A stretch of 64,000 bases of DNA from Nocardioides anomalus (GTDB lineage: Bacteria > Actinomycetota > Actinomycetes > Propionibacteriales > Nocardioidaceae), in the NCBI RefSeq assembly GCF_011046535.1, contig NZ_CP049257.1:248001-312000 (forward strand). The letters run 5' to 3'. Position numbers and translations under genes: made by a program. Below are positions 50,722 through 59,732 of this stretch, one piece after another (the first letter of the stretch is position 1; each line of letters starts with the position of its first letter). The notes under the pieces are model-generated. The model worked only from the letters and a program-made list of their open reading frames with translations, did no database searches and had not been told where the DNA came from.

Positions 50722-53508
50722 CTACCGCAGCGCGGCCGCCGCGGCGTCGACCAGACCGTAGCCGTCGACCACCGAGTAGCCGCGACCGAGGTCGTTGCGG
50801 AACACGCCCTCCTTGACCGAGCCGTCGGCGAAGACGACGCGGAACTGCATGCCGTCCTTGAGCACCGCGCCGTCCGGGATGGACACCGCGCCGCCGAGCT
50901 CGTCGGCGCCGTTGCCCTCCGTGGCGTAGCCGTAGCCGGAGACCGCGAGGTCCCGGTCCACGCCGAAGGAGACGCTCTGGCCCTTCTGCAGCCCACGGTC
51001 GAAGCGCACGGTCATGTTCTTGAACTGACCGGGCGCGGTCTGGGCGCCGCCCGCGCCGGCGAACGTCGCCGAGACCGAGGCCGGGGCGATGCCGCCCGAG
51101 GTGCGGCCCACGGTGAACGGGAAGCCCTGCTGACGGAACGGCGGCACCCCGGTGTTCGGGCGCGGGTCGAAGACGATCCCGTTGCCGAGCGCCGTCGGGC
51201 TGGCCGTGGCCCCGAAGAAGGTGATCGAGGAGACGGCGGACTTGCCCGAGTTCGCGACCGTGAAGAAGTTCGGGTCGCGGCCCGGTCCGACGTACGGCGA
51301 GCGCTCGTCGCCCTGGTCACCGTCCGCGCGGACCGTGAGCTTGCCGGCCTGGCCACCGGAGGTGAACGGGTCCAGGTCGTGCTTGAACGTCGCCTTGCCC
51401 AGGATGTCGCGCATCTTGGCCGGCGACGTCCGGCCCCGACTGTCGAGGACGAGCGCCGCGATGCCGGCGGCGTGCGGCGCGGCCGCGCTGGTGCCGGCGA
51501 AGTTCGGAAGCGTGTCGGCGTCCTGCGGGGTGTCACTGGTGAAGAACGTGGTGTTCCCGCGGTCGGTCGAGGCGATGTACGGCGCGGTGCGCTTCTGCAC
51601 CTTCTTGTACGGGTCGCCGTTGGAGTCGAACCGGATCGGCAGGCTCTTGCTGCCCGGCGAGGTGAACGACTCCGGCAGGAACGGCTTGAACGGGTCGTAC
51701 GCCGCCACGCCGATCGTGCCCGCCGCCGTGTGGTGGCCGAAGGTCGCCGGCGCGGTCGGGTCGTAGTACTCGTCGACGTAGATCCCGTCGAAGAGGTTCA
51801 CCGCCAGCGTGGTCGCGCTCGACGGCTCGGTGCCGGACTTGGCGATCACGATCTGGAGCTCGTCGATGCCGCCGAGGCTGCTGAGCTCGATCGGGCGACC
51901 GCTGATCCGGTTGGCGTCGCTGAGCGCGCCGACGTACTGGCCGTCGTCGGTGAACAGCAGTGCGTTGAAGTCCGTGGTGGTCTTCGAGGGCTGCAGCACC
52001 TGCGCCACGGTGAGCGTGAACGGACCCGTGGAGTCCTCGTAGCCGGCCACGGTGATCGTGTAGTCGCCGGCCTGGGTGATCGTGGTCGCGGCGATCTCCG
52101 GCGAGGTGCCGGTGTCGACCGGGCCGACGACGGAGCCGTCCGGGCCCTCGACGGTCAGGACCAGGTCGGTGCTGCCCGACGGGACGCCGTCCGCGGTGAC
52201 CAGGATGTCCTGGCCGACCTGGGCCTGGGTGGCGGTGAAGGTGTAGGTCTCGGTGTCGCCCGGCGCGGCGATCTCACCGGTCTCGTCCAGGTAGGGGTCG
52301 GCCAGGGTCGGGCCGTCGGGGTCGAACGGGTCGTCCCACTGCAGGTCGAAGATCCCGCCCGCCGCCTCGAGGGAGTACGACCGGGCCGGGTCGACGCCCG
52401 GACCCGGGTCGGCGTCCTGCAGGCCGCCGTCGTACAGCGCCGGGTCGACGTCGCTGAAGTCGAGGTTGGTGCCGCCGAGCGACGCGGCGTCGGCCGGGAC
52501 CAGCCGGACCGGCTGGCGCCAGGCCTGGTGCTCGCCGCCGTTGCCGGCCGAGCTGAAGTAGCTGACGCCCTTGGCGGTGACGTCGTCCACGGCGTCGGCG
52601 ATGACGCCGTCGCTGAAGAACGGCTCGGCGAAGTAGCTCACGTCGTCCACGACGACGTCGGCCTTGCACGGCCCGTTCTTGGCCGCGAGGGCGCGGATGT
52701 TGGCGGCGAAGTTGAGCTCACCGCCGTTGGCGGTGGCGAAGCAGAGGTCGGCGCGCGGGGCCACGTCGTGGACGATCTGCAGCATCGCGCGGCCCTCGTC
52801 CAGTCCGTCCGGGGAGTCCTGGAGGACCTTGACCGGGTTCTGGTTGACCTTGTTGCCCGGGCCGGGCAGGTCGCCGCTGGCCACGTCCTGGGCCTCGTGG
52901 ATCGTGAGCGGGGCGCCGAAGACGTCGGTGGTGGCCTGGTTGTAGGAGTCCGAGAGTGCGCCGACGGTCACGCCGCGGCCGTCGATGCCGCGGGCGAGCA
53001 CCTGGTCGACCTTCTGGAAGGCGACGCCCTGGCTCTGGACCGAGCCGGCGTCGGTGTGCGCGCCGGCCGCCTGGGCCAGCGTGCCCGTGCCCTTCAGCGC
53101 GGCCAGCTGGGTGACGGCGGCCACGGGGACGAAGCCCTCGAGGGTGCCGTGCTGGTCGTCGGTCGCGGTGACCTCGAGGCCGGCGGCCTCGGCGGCCTGG
53201 CGGTACGCCGCGCGGTCCACGCCCTGCTGCGGGGTGAGGTCGACCAGGACCCGGCCCTGGTCGTCGCGGATCGCGGTCCCCTCCGGCCGGATGACCGAGG
53301 CGGCGAGTGAGGACCGCGCGCCGGGCTTCTCGGCCGCGACGAGGCGACCGAGCCCGGCGCCGAGCGGCGAGCGCGTGTCCTTGACGGAGGTGGAGGCGGA
53401 GGTGGCGGCCGCGGACGGTGCGGCCGACGTGCCCACTTCCGCGACGGTCGTGAGGGACAGGGCCGTGGCGGCACCGACTCCCAACGCGACGAGACGACGT
53501 GGCTTCAT
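50722..53508 (-). CDS. Secreted S8-family (subtilase-like) peptidase with Glu replacing the catalytic His
   Basis: A 928-residue exported protein. The signal peptide (MKPRRLVALGVGAATALSLT) is followed by a propeptide-like region. The Asp motif is GALSDSYNQ (Asp187), the oxyanion Asn is in SSAGNGG (Asn323), and the nucleophile is in FAGTSAAAPHAAG (Ser674). The block that normally reads G-H-G-T is DEGRAMLQIVHD, so Glu238 sits where His is expected. A beta-rich PPC-like insert (TYTFTATQAQVGQDILVTAD) lies between Asn and Ser, near residues 420-505. The Asp-Glu-Ser set recalls sedolisins. ATG 53508 with GGGAG upstream. The frame is open further 5' but has no export signal there. Confidence 0.85.
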   Translation of the reverse strand: MKPRRLVALGVGAATALSLTTVAEVGTSAAPSAAATSASTSVKDTRSPLGAGLGRLVAAEKPGARSSLAASVIRPEGTAIRDDQGRVLVDLTPQQGVDRAAYRQAAEAAGLEVTATDDQHGTLEGFVPVAAVTQLAALKGTGTLAQAAGAHTDAGSVQSQGVAFQKVDQVLARGIDGRGVTVGALSDSYNQATTDVFGAPLTIHEAQDVASGDLPGPGNKVNQNPVKVLQDSPDGLDEGRAMLQIVHDVAPRADLCFATANGGELNFAANIRALAAKNGPCKADVVVDDVSYFAEPFFSDGVIADAVDDVTAKGVSYFSSAGNGGEHQAWRQPVRLVPADAASLGGTNLDFSDVDPALYDGGLQDADPGPGVDPARSYSLEAAGGIFDLQWDDPFDPDGPTLADPYLDETGEIAAPGDTETYTFTATQAQVGQDILVTADGVPSGSTDLVLTVEGPDGSVVGPVDTGTSPEIAATTITQAGDYTITVAGYEDSTGPFTLTVAQVLQPSKTTTDFNALLFTDDGQYVGALSDANRISGRPIELSSLGGIDELQIVIAKSGTEPSSATTLAVNLFDGIYVDEYYDPTAPATFGHHTAAGTIGVAAYDPFKPFLPESFTSPGSKSLPIRFDSNGDPYKKVQKRTAPYIASTDRGNTTFFTSDTPQDADTLPNFAGTSAAAPHAAGIAALVLDSRGRTSPAKMRDILGKATFKHDLDPFTSGGQAGKLTVRADGDQGDERSPYVGPGRDPNFFTVANSGKSAVSSITFFGATASPTALGNGIVFDPRPNTGVPPFRQQGFPFTVGRTSGGIAPASVSATFAGAGGAQTAPGQFKNMTVRFDRGLQKGQSVSFGVDRDLAVSGYGYATEGNGADELGGAVSIPDGAVLKDGMQFRVVFADGSVKEGVFRNDLGRGYSVVDGYGLVDAAAAALR

Positions 53509-53637
53509 GCAGGTGCTCCCGAGAGGTGTGGTGACGACGTTCTGGCGTGGCCGGGCACCCGATCGGGTGGCGGTCCGCCTCCGCGACCGTACGTCCGCCG
53601 TTCGCCGGCGTCCAGGGGTCCGCCTAGGCTTGCTGCC
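53509..53637. promoter_or_regulatory. Divergent promoter region of the S8 peptidase and HAD-LarE genes
   Basis: TAGGCT at 53625-53630 lies seven bases before the GTG at 53638, giving a leaderless start for the HAD-LarE operon. The subtilase side has a GGGAG ribosome site and a longer leader. No dyad was conspicuous. Confidence 0.45.
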
Positions 53638-55047
53638 GTGTCCAGTGAGCTCGCGGTCGGCTTCGACCTGGACATGACCCTCATCGACACCGTGCCCGGG
53701 TTCGCCGCCACGCTGCGCGCGCTGGGCGACGAGCTGGGGGTCGCGTTCCCGGTCGAGGAGCTGACGACCCGGCTCGGCCCGCCGCTGGAGCAGCTGCTGG
53801 AACCGCACCTGGCCGCCGAGGCGGTCGGGCCGGCGGGCGACCGCTTCCGCGAGCTGTACGTCGAGCACTCGATCACCCCGGTGCCGGCGCTGCCGGGCGC
53901 GCACGAGGCCCTGGCCGCCGTACGCCGCCACCGCGGGCGGATCGTGCTGGTGACCGGCAAGTTCCCGCGCAACGCCCAGCTGCACGTGGACCACCTCGGC
54001 CTGGACGTGGACCTGGTCGAGGGCTGGGTGTGGGGTGTCGGCAAGGCCGACGCGCTGCGCCGCGAGGGGGTGTCGGTCTACGTCGGCGACCACGTCCACG
54101 ACGTCGAGGGCGCGCGGGCCGCGGGTGCCCTGAGCGTCAGCGTGCTGACCGGCGGCTGCACCCGCGCGGAGCTCGAGGCCGCCGGGACCGACGTGGTGCT
54201 GGAGAGCCTGGAGGAGTTCCCGGCCTGGCTCGACGAGCACCTGCTGACCACCCGGCTCGAGGCCCTCGAGCGTGACCTCGCCGGTCGGGGCGAGGTGCTG
54301 GTGGCCTACAGCGGCGGCGCCGACAGCGCCTTCCTGCTGGCCGCCGCGACCCGCGCCCTCGGCCCCGAGCACGTGGTCGCGGCCACCGGCTACAGCGACT
54401 CGCTGCCCGAGGTCGAGCGCGACCCGGCCCGCGACTTCGCCGCGAGCCTGGGCGTCGAGGTCCTCACCCCGCGCACCCACGAGATGGAGCGCGAGGGCTA
54501 CCGCGCCAACGGTGGCGACCGCTGCTTCTTCTGCAAGGCCGAGCTCCTCGAGGTCCTCACCCCGCTCGCCCGCGAGCGCGGCATCGCGACCGTCGCAACC
54601 GGCACCAACGCCGACGACGCCGTGGCCGGCTTCCGCCCCGGCATCCGCGCCGCCGACGAGCGCGGCGCCGTCGCCCCGCTGCGCGACGCCGGCCTGACCA
54701 AGGCCCAGGTCCGCGAGGCCTCGCGCCGCTGGGGGCTGCCCACCTGGGACAAGCCCGCCGCGGCCTGCCTGTCCAGCCGGGTCGCCTACGGCGTCGAGGT
54801 CACCCCCCACCGACTGGCCCGCGTCGAGCGCGCCGAGGCCGCGGTCCGCGCCCTGCTGGGCGATCGTGTGCGCAACCTGCGGGTGCGCGACCTCGGCGAC
54901 CGCGCCTCGGTCGAGCTGGACCGCGACCTGCTGCCGCTGCCTGAGCAGGCCGAGGTCGAGGCGGCCGTCCGTGGCGCCGGCTTCGCCGAGGCGCACGTCG
55001 ATCCCCAGGGCTTCCGCTCCGGCTCGATGAACGAACGGCTGGCGTGA
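53638..55047 (+). CDS. HAD hydrolase fused to LarE-like sulfur transferase
   Basis: A 469-residue two-domain protein. Residues 1-205 are a HAD phosphatase (GFDLDMTLIDT with Asp10/Asp12, GRIVLVTGKFPRN, VYVGDHVHDVEGAR). Residues 215-469 match LarE, the PP-loop enzyme that supplies sulfur for the nickel-pincer cofactor: LVAYSGGADSAFLLAAA, EREGYRANGGDRCFFCK, TGTNADDAV and PAAACLSSRV. Three Cys (296, 299, 377) are the arrangement of LarE enzymes that hold a [4Fe-4S] cluster rather than the single sacrificial Cys. LarA/B/C are not in the window. GTG 53638 follows TAGGCT. The stop overlaps the GNAT gene. Confidence 0.88.
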   Translation: MSSELAVGFDLDMTLIDTVPGFAATLRALGDELGVAFPVEELTTRLGPPLEQLLEPHLAAEAVGPAGDRFRELYVEHSITPVPALPGAHEALAAVRRHRGRIVLVTGKFPRNAQLHVDHLGLDVDLVEGWVWGVGKADALRREGVSVYVGDHVHDVEGARAAGALSVSVLTGGCTRAELEAAGTDVVLESLEEFPAWLDEHLLTTRLEALERDLAGRGEVLVAYSGGADSAFLLAAATRALGPEHVVAATGYSDSLPEVERDPARDFAASLGVEVLTPRTHEMEREGYRANGGDRCFFCKAELLEVLTPLARERGIATVATGTNADDAVAGFRPGIRAADERGAVAPLRDAGLTKAQVREASRRWGLPTWDKPAAACLSSRVAYGVEVTPHRLARVERAEAAVRALLGDRVRNLRVRDLGDRASVELDRDLLPLPEQAEVEAAVRGAGFAEAHVDPQGFRSGSMNERLA

Positions 55048-55808
55048 CCTCGGCCGAGGAGGTCCTGGCCGCCTCGGCCGCCTGGGTCTACGTGCCGGAG
55101 GACGCCGAGCAGGTCCGCACCGACGAGTACCACCTCGTCGCCTACCCGCTGCACTGGTCCGACCCGACCGCGGTCACCTCGATCGCCTCCGACCGGACCG
55201 CGGCCGCGCTGGTCGACGAGGTCCTCGACCGGGCCGCCGCGCTGGGCCGCGACGCGGTGACCTTCTGGATCACCGGCACGACCCGGCCCGCCGACCTCGA
55301 GGCCCACTTGCGCGAGCGCGGCGCCGAGCCGACCGAGCACCTCGACGTGCTCGCCCGCCCCCTCGACGCGCTGCCCGACCTCGACGTCCCGGCCGACGTC
55401 GACGTGCGCCGGGTCGTCGACGAGGCCTCCTGGCGCGACGCGGAGGCGATCGGCGTCGAGGTCTTCGGCGGCTCCTTCCCCGACGACGAGGCCGTCGCCG
55501 CCGCGGTCGGCCGCATCCGCGACGCGGCCCCGCAGTTCGTGGCCTACCGCGACGGCCGGCCGCTGGGCACCGCCGGCGCGTCGTACGTCGACGGCGTGGC
55601 CCGTCTCTGGGGCGGCGGCGTGCGGCAGGAGGCCCGGGGCACCGGGCTCTACCGCGCGCTGCTCGACGTGCGCCTCCAGGCCGCACGGGCCGCCGGCTGC
55701 CGGTTCGCCCTGGTCAAGGGGCGGGTCGAGACGTCCGGGCCCGTGCTGCGGCGCGCGGGCTTCGAGCGCTACGGCGGCGAGCGCGCCCACCTGCTCCGCC
55801 GGGGCTGA
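55044..55808 (+). CDS. GNAT-family N-acetyltransferase
   Basis: A 254-residue protein. An N-terminal half of unknown fold (VRTDEYHLVAYPLHWSDPTA) is followed by a GNAT domain with the acetyl-CoA loop region GVRQEARGTGLYRALLDVRL and then FALVKGRVETSGPVLRRAGF. It acetylates an unknown amine. GTG 55044 overlaps the HAD-LarE stop as GTGA and its own stop overlaps the M50 gene, so all three genes form one operon. Confidence 0.9.
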   Translation: MTSAEEVLAASAAWVYVPEDAEQVRTDEYHLVAYPLHWSDPTAVTSIASDRTAAALVDEVLDRAAALGRDAVTFWITGTTRPADLEAHLRERGAEPTEHLDVLARPLDALPDLDVPADVDVRRVVDEASWRDAEAIGVEVFGGSFPDDEAVAAAVGRIRDAAPQFVAYRDGRPLGTAGASYVDGVARLWGGGVRQEARGTGLYRALLDVRLQAARAAGCRFALVKGRVETSGPVLRRAGFERYGGERAHLLRRG

Positions 55809-56512
55809 TGCTCGCCCAGCTCTGGGACCGGGTGACCGCGACCCAGCCGGTCCCCGACGCGACGTTCGTCCTGGCCACCGGTGGCCTCGCGCTGGTCCTG
55901 GTCCTCTGGCGGGCGACCTGGCCGCGCGTGCGCCTCGGCGTCACCGTCGTCCACGAGGCCGGTCACGCCCTCGTCGGCGTCCTCGTCGGCCGCCGGCTGC
56001 GTGCGGTGCACCTGCACTCCGACACCTCCGGCCTCACCGTCACCCGCGGCAAGCCCCGCGGCCCCGGCATGGTGGCGATGCTGGCCGCCGGCTACCTGGC
56101 CCCCGCGCTCCTCGGTCTGGTCGCGGCGCTCCTGCTCGCCGCCGGTCACAGCGTCGCCCTGCTCTGGCTGCTGGTCCTGCTCGCCGTGCTGCTCCTCGTG
56201 TGGGTCCGCAACGGCTACGGCTTCCTCGTCCTCCTCCTCGGCGGCGCGGCCGTCGCCCTCCTCACCTGGTACGCCGCCCCGCGCGTGCAGTCCGTCGCGG
56301 CGTACCTCGTCACCTGGCTGCTCCTCCTGGCCGCGCCACGACCCCTGCTCGAGCTCCTCGCCGCCGGCCGTCGCCGCGGCCGCACCTCCGACCCCGACCA
56401 GCTGGCCCGGCTCACCCGCGTCCCCGCCGTGCTGTGGATCCTGGTGCTGCTCCTCGCCAGCCTGGCCGGGCTCGTGGTCGGCGTCAGCACCCTGGCGCCC
56501 AGCGTCGTCTGA
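55808..56512 (+). CDS. M50-family (site-2-protease-like) membrane metallopeptidase
   Basis: A 234-residue membrane protein with six hydrophobic segments. The zinc site HEAGHALVGVLVG (HExxH) is in the first third and ATYP-like later helices follow. Most related proteins cleave regulators in the membrane; the substrate here is unknown. ATG at 55808 overlaps the GNAT stop as TGATG. The family is common beside cold-shock genes in actinobacteria, as here. Confidence 0.88.
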   Translation: MLAQLWDRVTATQPVPDATFVLATGGLALVLVLWRATWPRVRLGVTVVHEAGHALVGVLVGRRLRAVHLHSDTSGLTVTRGKPRGPGMVAMLAAGYLAPALLGLVAALLLAAGHSVALLWLLVLLAVLLLVWVRNGYGFLVLLLGGAAVALLTWYAAPRVQSVAAYLVTWLLLLAAPRPLLELLAAGRRRGRTSDPDQLARLTRVPAVLWILVLLLASLAGLVVGVSTLAPSVV

Positions 56513-56542
56513 ATCCCGGTCGAGCCGCGACCACAGGTCGAT

Positions 56543-56548
56543 TAGGGT
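56543..56548 (+). promoter_or_regulatory. -10 element of the cold-shock gene
   Basis: TAGGGT precedes the GTG at 56557 by eight bases with no ribosome site between, so a leaderless or nearly leaderless message is likely. Confidence 0.45.
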
Positions 56549-56556
56549 TCTTCCTC

Positions 56557-56952
56557 GTGCCCACAGGCAAGGTGAAGTGGTTCGACTCCGAGAAGGGGTT
56601 CGGGTTCCTGTCCCAGGAGGACGGCCCGGACGTCTACGTGCGCGCCGACGCGCTCCCGGAGGGCGTGACCACCGTCAAGGCGGGCACCCGCGTCGAGTTC
56701 GGGATCGCCCAGGGCCGCCGCGGCGACCAGGCGCTGCAGGTCCGCATCCTCGACAAGCCGGCGTCGGTCCAGCGCAACGTGGCCCACGCCCAGCGCCGCA
56801 AGCCCGACGAGATGGCGCCGATCGTCGAGGACCTGATCCGCCTCCTCGACGGCGTCGGCGAGTCCTACCGCCACGGCCGGCACCCCGACCGCACCACGGC
56901 CAAGCCCACGGCCAAGCTGCTCCGCGCGCTCGCGGACGAGCTCGACCTGTGA
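56557..56952 (+). CDS. Cold-shock domain protein with C-terminal extension
   Basis: A 131-residue protein. Residues 1-65 are a cold-shock domain with GKVKWFDSEKGFGFLSQEDG, carrying the RNP1-like KGFGF block, and a less canonical second motif (DVYVRADALP replacing VFVH). A charged helical C-terminal extension follows (PDEMAPIVEDLIRLLDGVGE). Such longer proteins are common in actinobacteria and probably bind RNA or single-stranded DNA. GTG start after TAGGGT. Confidence 0.92.
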   Translation: MPTGKVKWFDSEKGFGFLSQEDGPDVYVRADALPEGVTTVKAGTRVEFGIAQGRRGDQALQVRILDKPASVQRNVAHAQRRKPDEMAPIVEDLIRLLDGVGESYRHGRHPDRTTAKPTAKLLRALADELDL

Positions 56953-56956
56953 ACCT

Positions 56957-56975
56957 GCGCGGACTCCGTCCGCGC
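56957..56975. terminator. Hairpin between convergent cold-shock and MFS genes
   Basis: GCGCGGAC (56957-56964) pairs with GTCCGCGC (56968-56975) around TCC, five bases past the cold-shock stop. It can serve both directions. Confidence 0.55.
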
Positions 56976-57006
56976 TGACGGCGAGCCGTCTGGGCGCGCC
57001 GGACGC

Positions 57007-58512
57007 TCAGCTCCTGCGCTGCACCGGCAGCGGCTGGGTGTCGATGTCGGCCTGGGCCGCGCGGGCCTGGCGGGCCAGCCGCTGCTGGCGGCGGTGGCGC
57101 GGCGCGGTCGACAGCACGTACGCCGACCAGGCGGCCAGGGCGGCGAACGCGACGGTCAGCCCCAGCCGCGGCGGGTCGAGCGGGATCGCGATGCCCACGA
57201 AGCCGCCGAGCACCCAGGCCAGCTGGCAGGCGGTGTCGCTGCGGCCGAAGGCGCTGGCCTGGACGCGCACGGGGATGTCGCGCTGGATGGTGGCGTCGAG
57301 GCTGAACTTGGCCAGGGCCTGGGCCAGCCCGGCGACCAGGCCGAGCAGGGCCAGGGTCCACACGCTGTAGAACAGCGCGGCGACCAGCGCGGCCGCGGCG
57401 TCGCCGACCAGGGCGAGCACCACGGCCAGCGCGGGCGTGACCCGGCGCAGCATCGAGGCGGCCAGGGTGCCGAGCACGCGACCGAGGCCGGCTGCGCCGA
57501 CCACGATGCCGATCATCACGCCGGCGCCGAAGGCGCTGTCGGGCCTGACGTCGGGGTCGCGCAGCAGGAAGGCCACGAACATCAGCAGGAAGCCGCTGAG
57601 GAACCACGGCCCGCAGTTGGCCCGCAGCGCGAAGGCCACCGGCCCGGGGATCCGGGTGCGCAGCCGCCCGCGCCGCGACGTGCTGCCCTCCTGGCCGCGC
57701 CAGGACATCTCGCCCTCGCCCTCGCTGGAGTCCACGGCGGCCGGCAGCCGGATCGCGCAGACCGTGGCGATGACGAACAGCAGCGTCGCGTAGCGCAGCG
57801 ACCACTCCGGCCCGGCCAGCGAGGCCAGCCCGGCCAGCGGCGCCGACACCGAGGCGCCGACGATGCCGGACAGCGAGACCCGGCCGTTGGCCTTGACCAG
57901 GGTGAAGTCGCGCGGCAGCAGGCGGGGCACGGCGGCCGCCCGCGTCACGCCGTACGCCTTGGAGGAGACGAGCACGCCGAGCGCCGCGGCGAAGACCAGC
58001 GCGGAGCCGCTGCTGATCGACGAGGCCAGCGCCCAGCACAGGAAGGCCCGGACGGCCATGGTCGCGCCGACGGCCCAGCGCCGTCCGTGGGCGAACCGGT
58101 CCAGGAACGGCCCGATCAGCGGCGCCACGATGGCGAACGGCAGCATCGTCAGCCCGAGGAACAGCGCCACCTGGTCGCGCGCCTCGCCCGAGGGCACCTG
58201 GAAGAACAGCGAGCCGGCCAGCGAGATCGCCACCGCCGCGTCACCCGCGGTGTTGAACACGTGCATCTGGATCAGCCGGGACAGCCCGGACTCGCCGGCG
58301 CCCTCGGCCTCGGAGGCCCGGCGGGCCTGGTAGGCGGTGAAGCGCGTGGCCCGCGCGGTGCCCCGCCCGACCTTGCCCAGCCCGCGCGCCGTGGCGCGGG
58401 TGCCGGTGGCCAGCCCGCGGCCCACGCGGCGGGCGCGCTCGGCCGCCGACGGGGGAGTGGTGGGCGTCTGGCGCGGGTGCGGGTCGCGCCAGCGCTGGTC
58501 CTCCTCGTCCAC
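57007..58512 (-). CDS. MFS transporter with basic N-terminal extension
   Basis: A 501-residue membrane protein. About 60 hydrophilic, Arg/Thr/Gly-rich residues (RVGRGLATGTRATARGLGKV) come before 12 predicted membrane helices starting near ISLAGSLFFQVPSG. The motif A-like GPFLDRFAHGRRWA is clear. The substrate is unknown; the family sits beside cold-shock and DUF3027 genes in relatives. GTG 58512 was chosen for the CAGGAT box (complement of 58519-58524) six bases upstream. A longer upstream frame is possible but has no promoter signal. Confidence 0.88.
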   Translation of the reverse strand: MDEEDQRWRDPHPRQTPTTPPSAAERARRVGRGLATGTRATARGLGKVGRGTARATRFTAYQARRASEAEGAGESGLSRLIQMHVFNTAGDAAVAISLAGSLFFQVPSGEARDQVALFLGLTMLPFAIVAPLIGPFLDRFAHGRRWAVGATMAVRAFLCWALASSISSGSALVFAAALGVLVSSKAYGVTRAAAVPRLLPRDFTLVKANGRVSLSGIVGASVSAPLAGLASLAGPEWSLRYATLLFVIATVCAIRLPAAVDSSEGEGEMSWRGQEGSTSRRGRLRTRIPGPVAFALRANCGPWFLSGFLLMFVAFLLRDPDVRPDSAFGAGVMIGIVVGAAGLGRVLGTLAASMLRRVTPALAVVLALVGDAAAALVAALFYSVWTLALLGLVAGLAQALAKFSLDATIQRDIPVRVQASAFGRSDTACQLAWVLGGFVGIAIPLDPPRLGLTVAFAALAAWSAYVLSTAPRHRRQQRLARQARAAQADIDTQPLPVQRRS

Positions 58513-58589
58513 AGGCCCATCCTGCCCGACCGGACCGACCACCGGCCCGACCTGACACGGCGCCCGCCGATCCGTCATGCTTGCCCGCT

Positions 58590-59384
58590 GTGAGCACCCT
58601 CGTCTCGACCCCCGCGCCCCGCGGCGCCAAGCTCGACGCCGCTCTGGCCGCGGCCGTCGACCTCGCCCGCGACGTGCTGGCCCTGGACGTGGAGCCCGGC
58701 GACGTCGGTGACCACCTCGGGGCGTACGCCGAGGGCGAGCGCGTCGTCACCCACTTGTTCGCGTGCACCCGCCCCGGGTACGTCGGCTGGCGCTGGTCGG
58801 TCACCGTGGCCCGCGCGCCGCGCCAGAAGAACGTCACCGTCGACGAGATCGTCCTGGTGCCCGGCGAGGAAGCGATCGTCGCCCCCGACTGGGTGCCCTA
58901 CCGCGAGCGCATCCAGCCCGGCGACCTCTCGCCCGGCGACCTGCTGCCGGTCAGCGACGAGGACCCGCGCCTGGTTCCGACGTACTCCTTCGGCGACGAC
59001 CCGCTCGACGCCGACGACAAGGCCCAGATCCGCGAGGTCGCCCAGGACCTCGGCCTCGGCCGGGTCCGCACCCTCTCCGTGGAGGGCCGCGACCTCGCCG
59101 CCCAGCGGTGGTACGACGGCGACGGCGGGCCCGACGCCCCCATCGCGCAGTCCGCGCCGCACCACTGCCACAGCTGCGGCTTCCTGGTGCGCATCGCGGG
59201 GCCGCTCGCGCAGACCTTCGGCGTCTGCGCCAACGGCGACGCCAACGACGACGGCCGGGCGGTCAGCTTCGACCACGGCTGCGGTGCGCACTCCGAGGTC
59301 CGGCTGGCCAAGAAGCACGAACCCCAGCCGCTGCCCGACCCCGTCTTCGACACCCTCACCGTCGACGAGGTCGAGTCCTTCTAG
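58590..59384 (+). CDS. DUF3027 family protein
   Basis: A 264-residue protein matching actinobacterial DUF3027. The core HLFACTRPGYVGWRWSVTVA, then VDEIVLVPGEEAIVAPDWVP and RIQPGDLSPGDLLP, is highly conserved. A Cys-rich C-terminal segment (HHCHSCGFLVRIAGPLAQTF, then VCANGDANDDGRAVSFDHGC) looks like a zinc-binding unit. Function unknown. GTG at 58590, back to back with the MFS gene. The TAG stop shares CTAG with the convergent DUF2530 gene. Confidence 0.93.
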   Translation: MSTLVSTPAPRGAKLDAALAAAVDLARDVLALDVEPGDVGDHLGAYAEGERVVTHLFACTRPGYVGWRWSVTVARAPRQKNVTVDEIVLVPGEEAIVAPDWVPYRERIQPGDLSPGDLLPVSDEDPRLVPTYSFGDDPLDADDKAQIREVAQDLGLGRVRTLSVEGRDLAAQRWYDGDGGPDAPIAQSAPHHCHSCGFLVRIAGPLAQTFGVCANGDANDDGRAVSFDHGCGAHSEVRLAKKHEPQPLPDPVFDTLTVDEVESF

Positions 59385-59701
59385 CCGAGCGGGCCCTCGA
59401 CCGGGGCGCCGCCGGCCTCGGCCTCGCGCCGCTCGGTGCGCACGACCCGGCGCCGCCGGCAGTACTCCAGCCCGAACAGCCCCAGCCCGAACCCGGCCAG
59501 GCAGGTCCACAGCCACCAGGTCCGGCCGTCGTCCTCGAGCCGGCCGTAGAACGGCAGCAGCGCGACGAACGCGACCAGCCACGCCACGGTCCCGACCGTG
59601 ACCGTGCGGACGCCGTCGACGTCCAGGGGCTCGACGTCGGCGACGATGTAGGTCCGGTTGCCGATCTCGTGCTGCATCGGCTGCTCGTCGCGCAGGTCCA
59701 C
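59381..59701 (-). CDS. DUF2530 family membrane protein
   Basis: A 106-residue protein with two hydrophobic segments (VTVGTVAWLVAFVALLPFYG and WLWTCLAGFGLGLFGLEYC) and an acidic tail. It matches the small actinobacterial DUF2530 family, of unknown role. GTG 59701 follows TAGGTT (complement of 59708-59713) after six bases. The pairing with DUF3027 across a shared CTAG is notable. Confidence 0.9.
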   Translation of the reverse strand: MDLRDEQPMQHEIGNRTYIVADVEPLDVDGVRTVTVGTVAWLVAFVALLPFYGRLEDDGRTWWLWTCLAGFGLGLFGLEYCRRRRVVRTERREAEAGGAPVEGPLG

Positions 59702-59732
59702 GGGCCCAACCTAACGGCCCCGGCCCGACCGT

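Noticed and set aside
53509..54996. Upstream continuation of the subtilase frame
   Set aside because: The subtilase starts with a clear signal peptide and ribosome site at 53508. The extra frame is antisense to the HAD-LarE gene, which has intact motifs.
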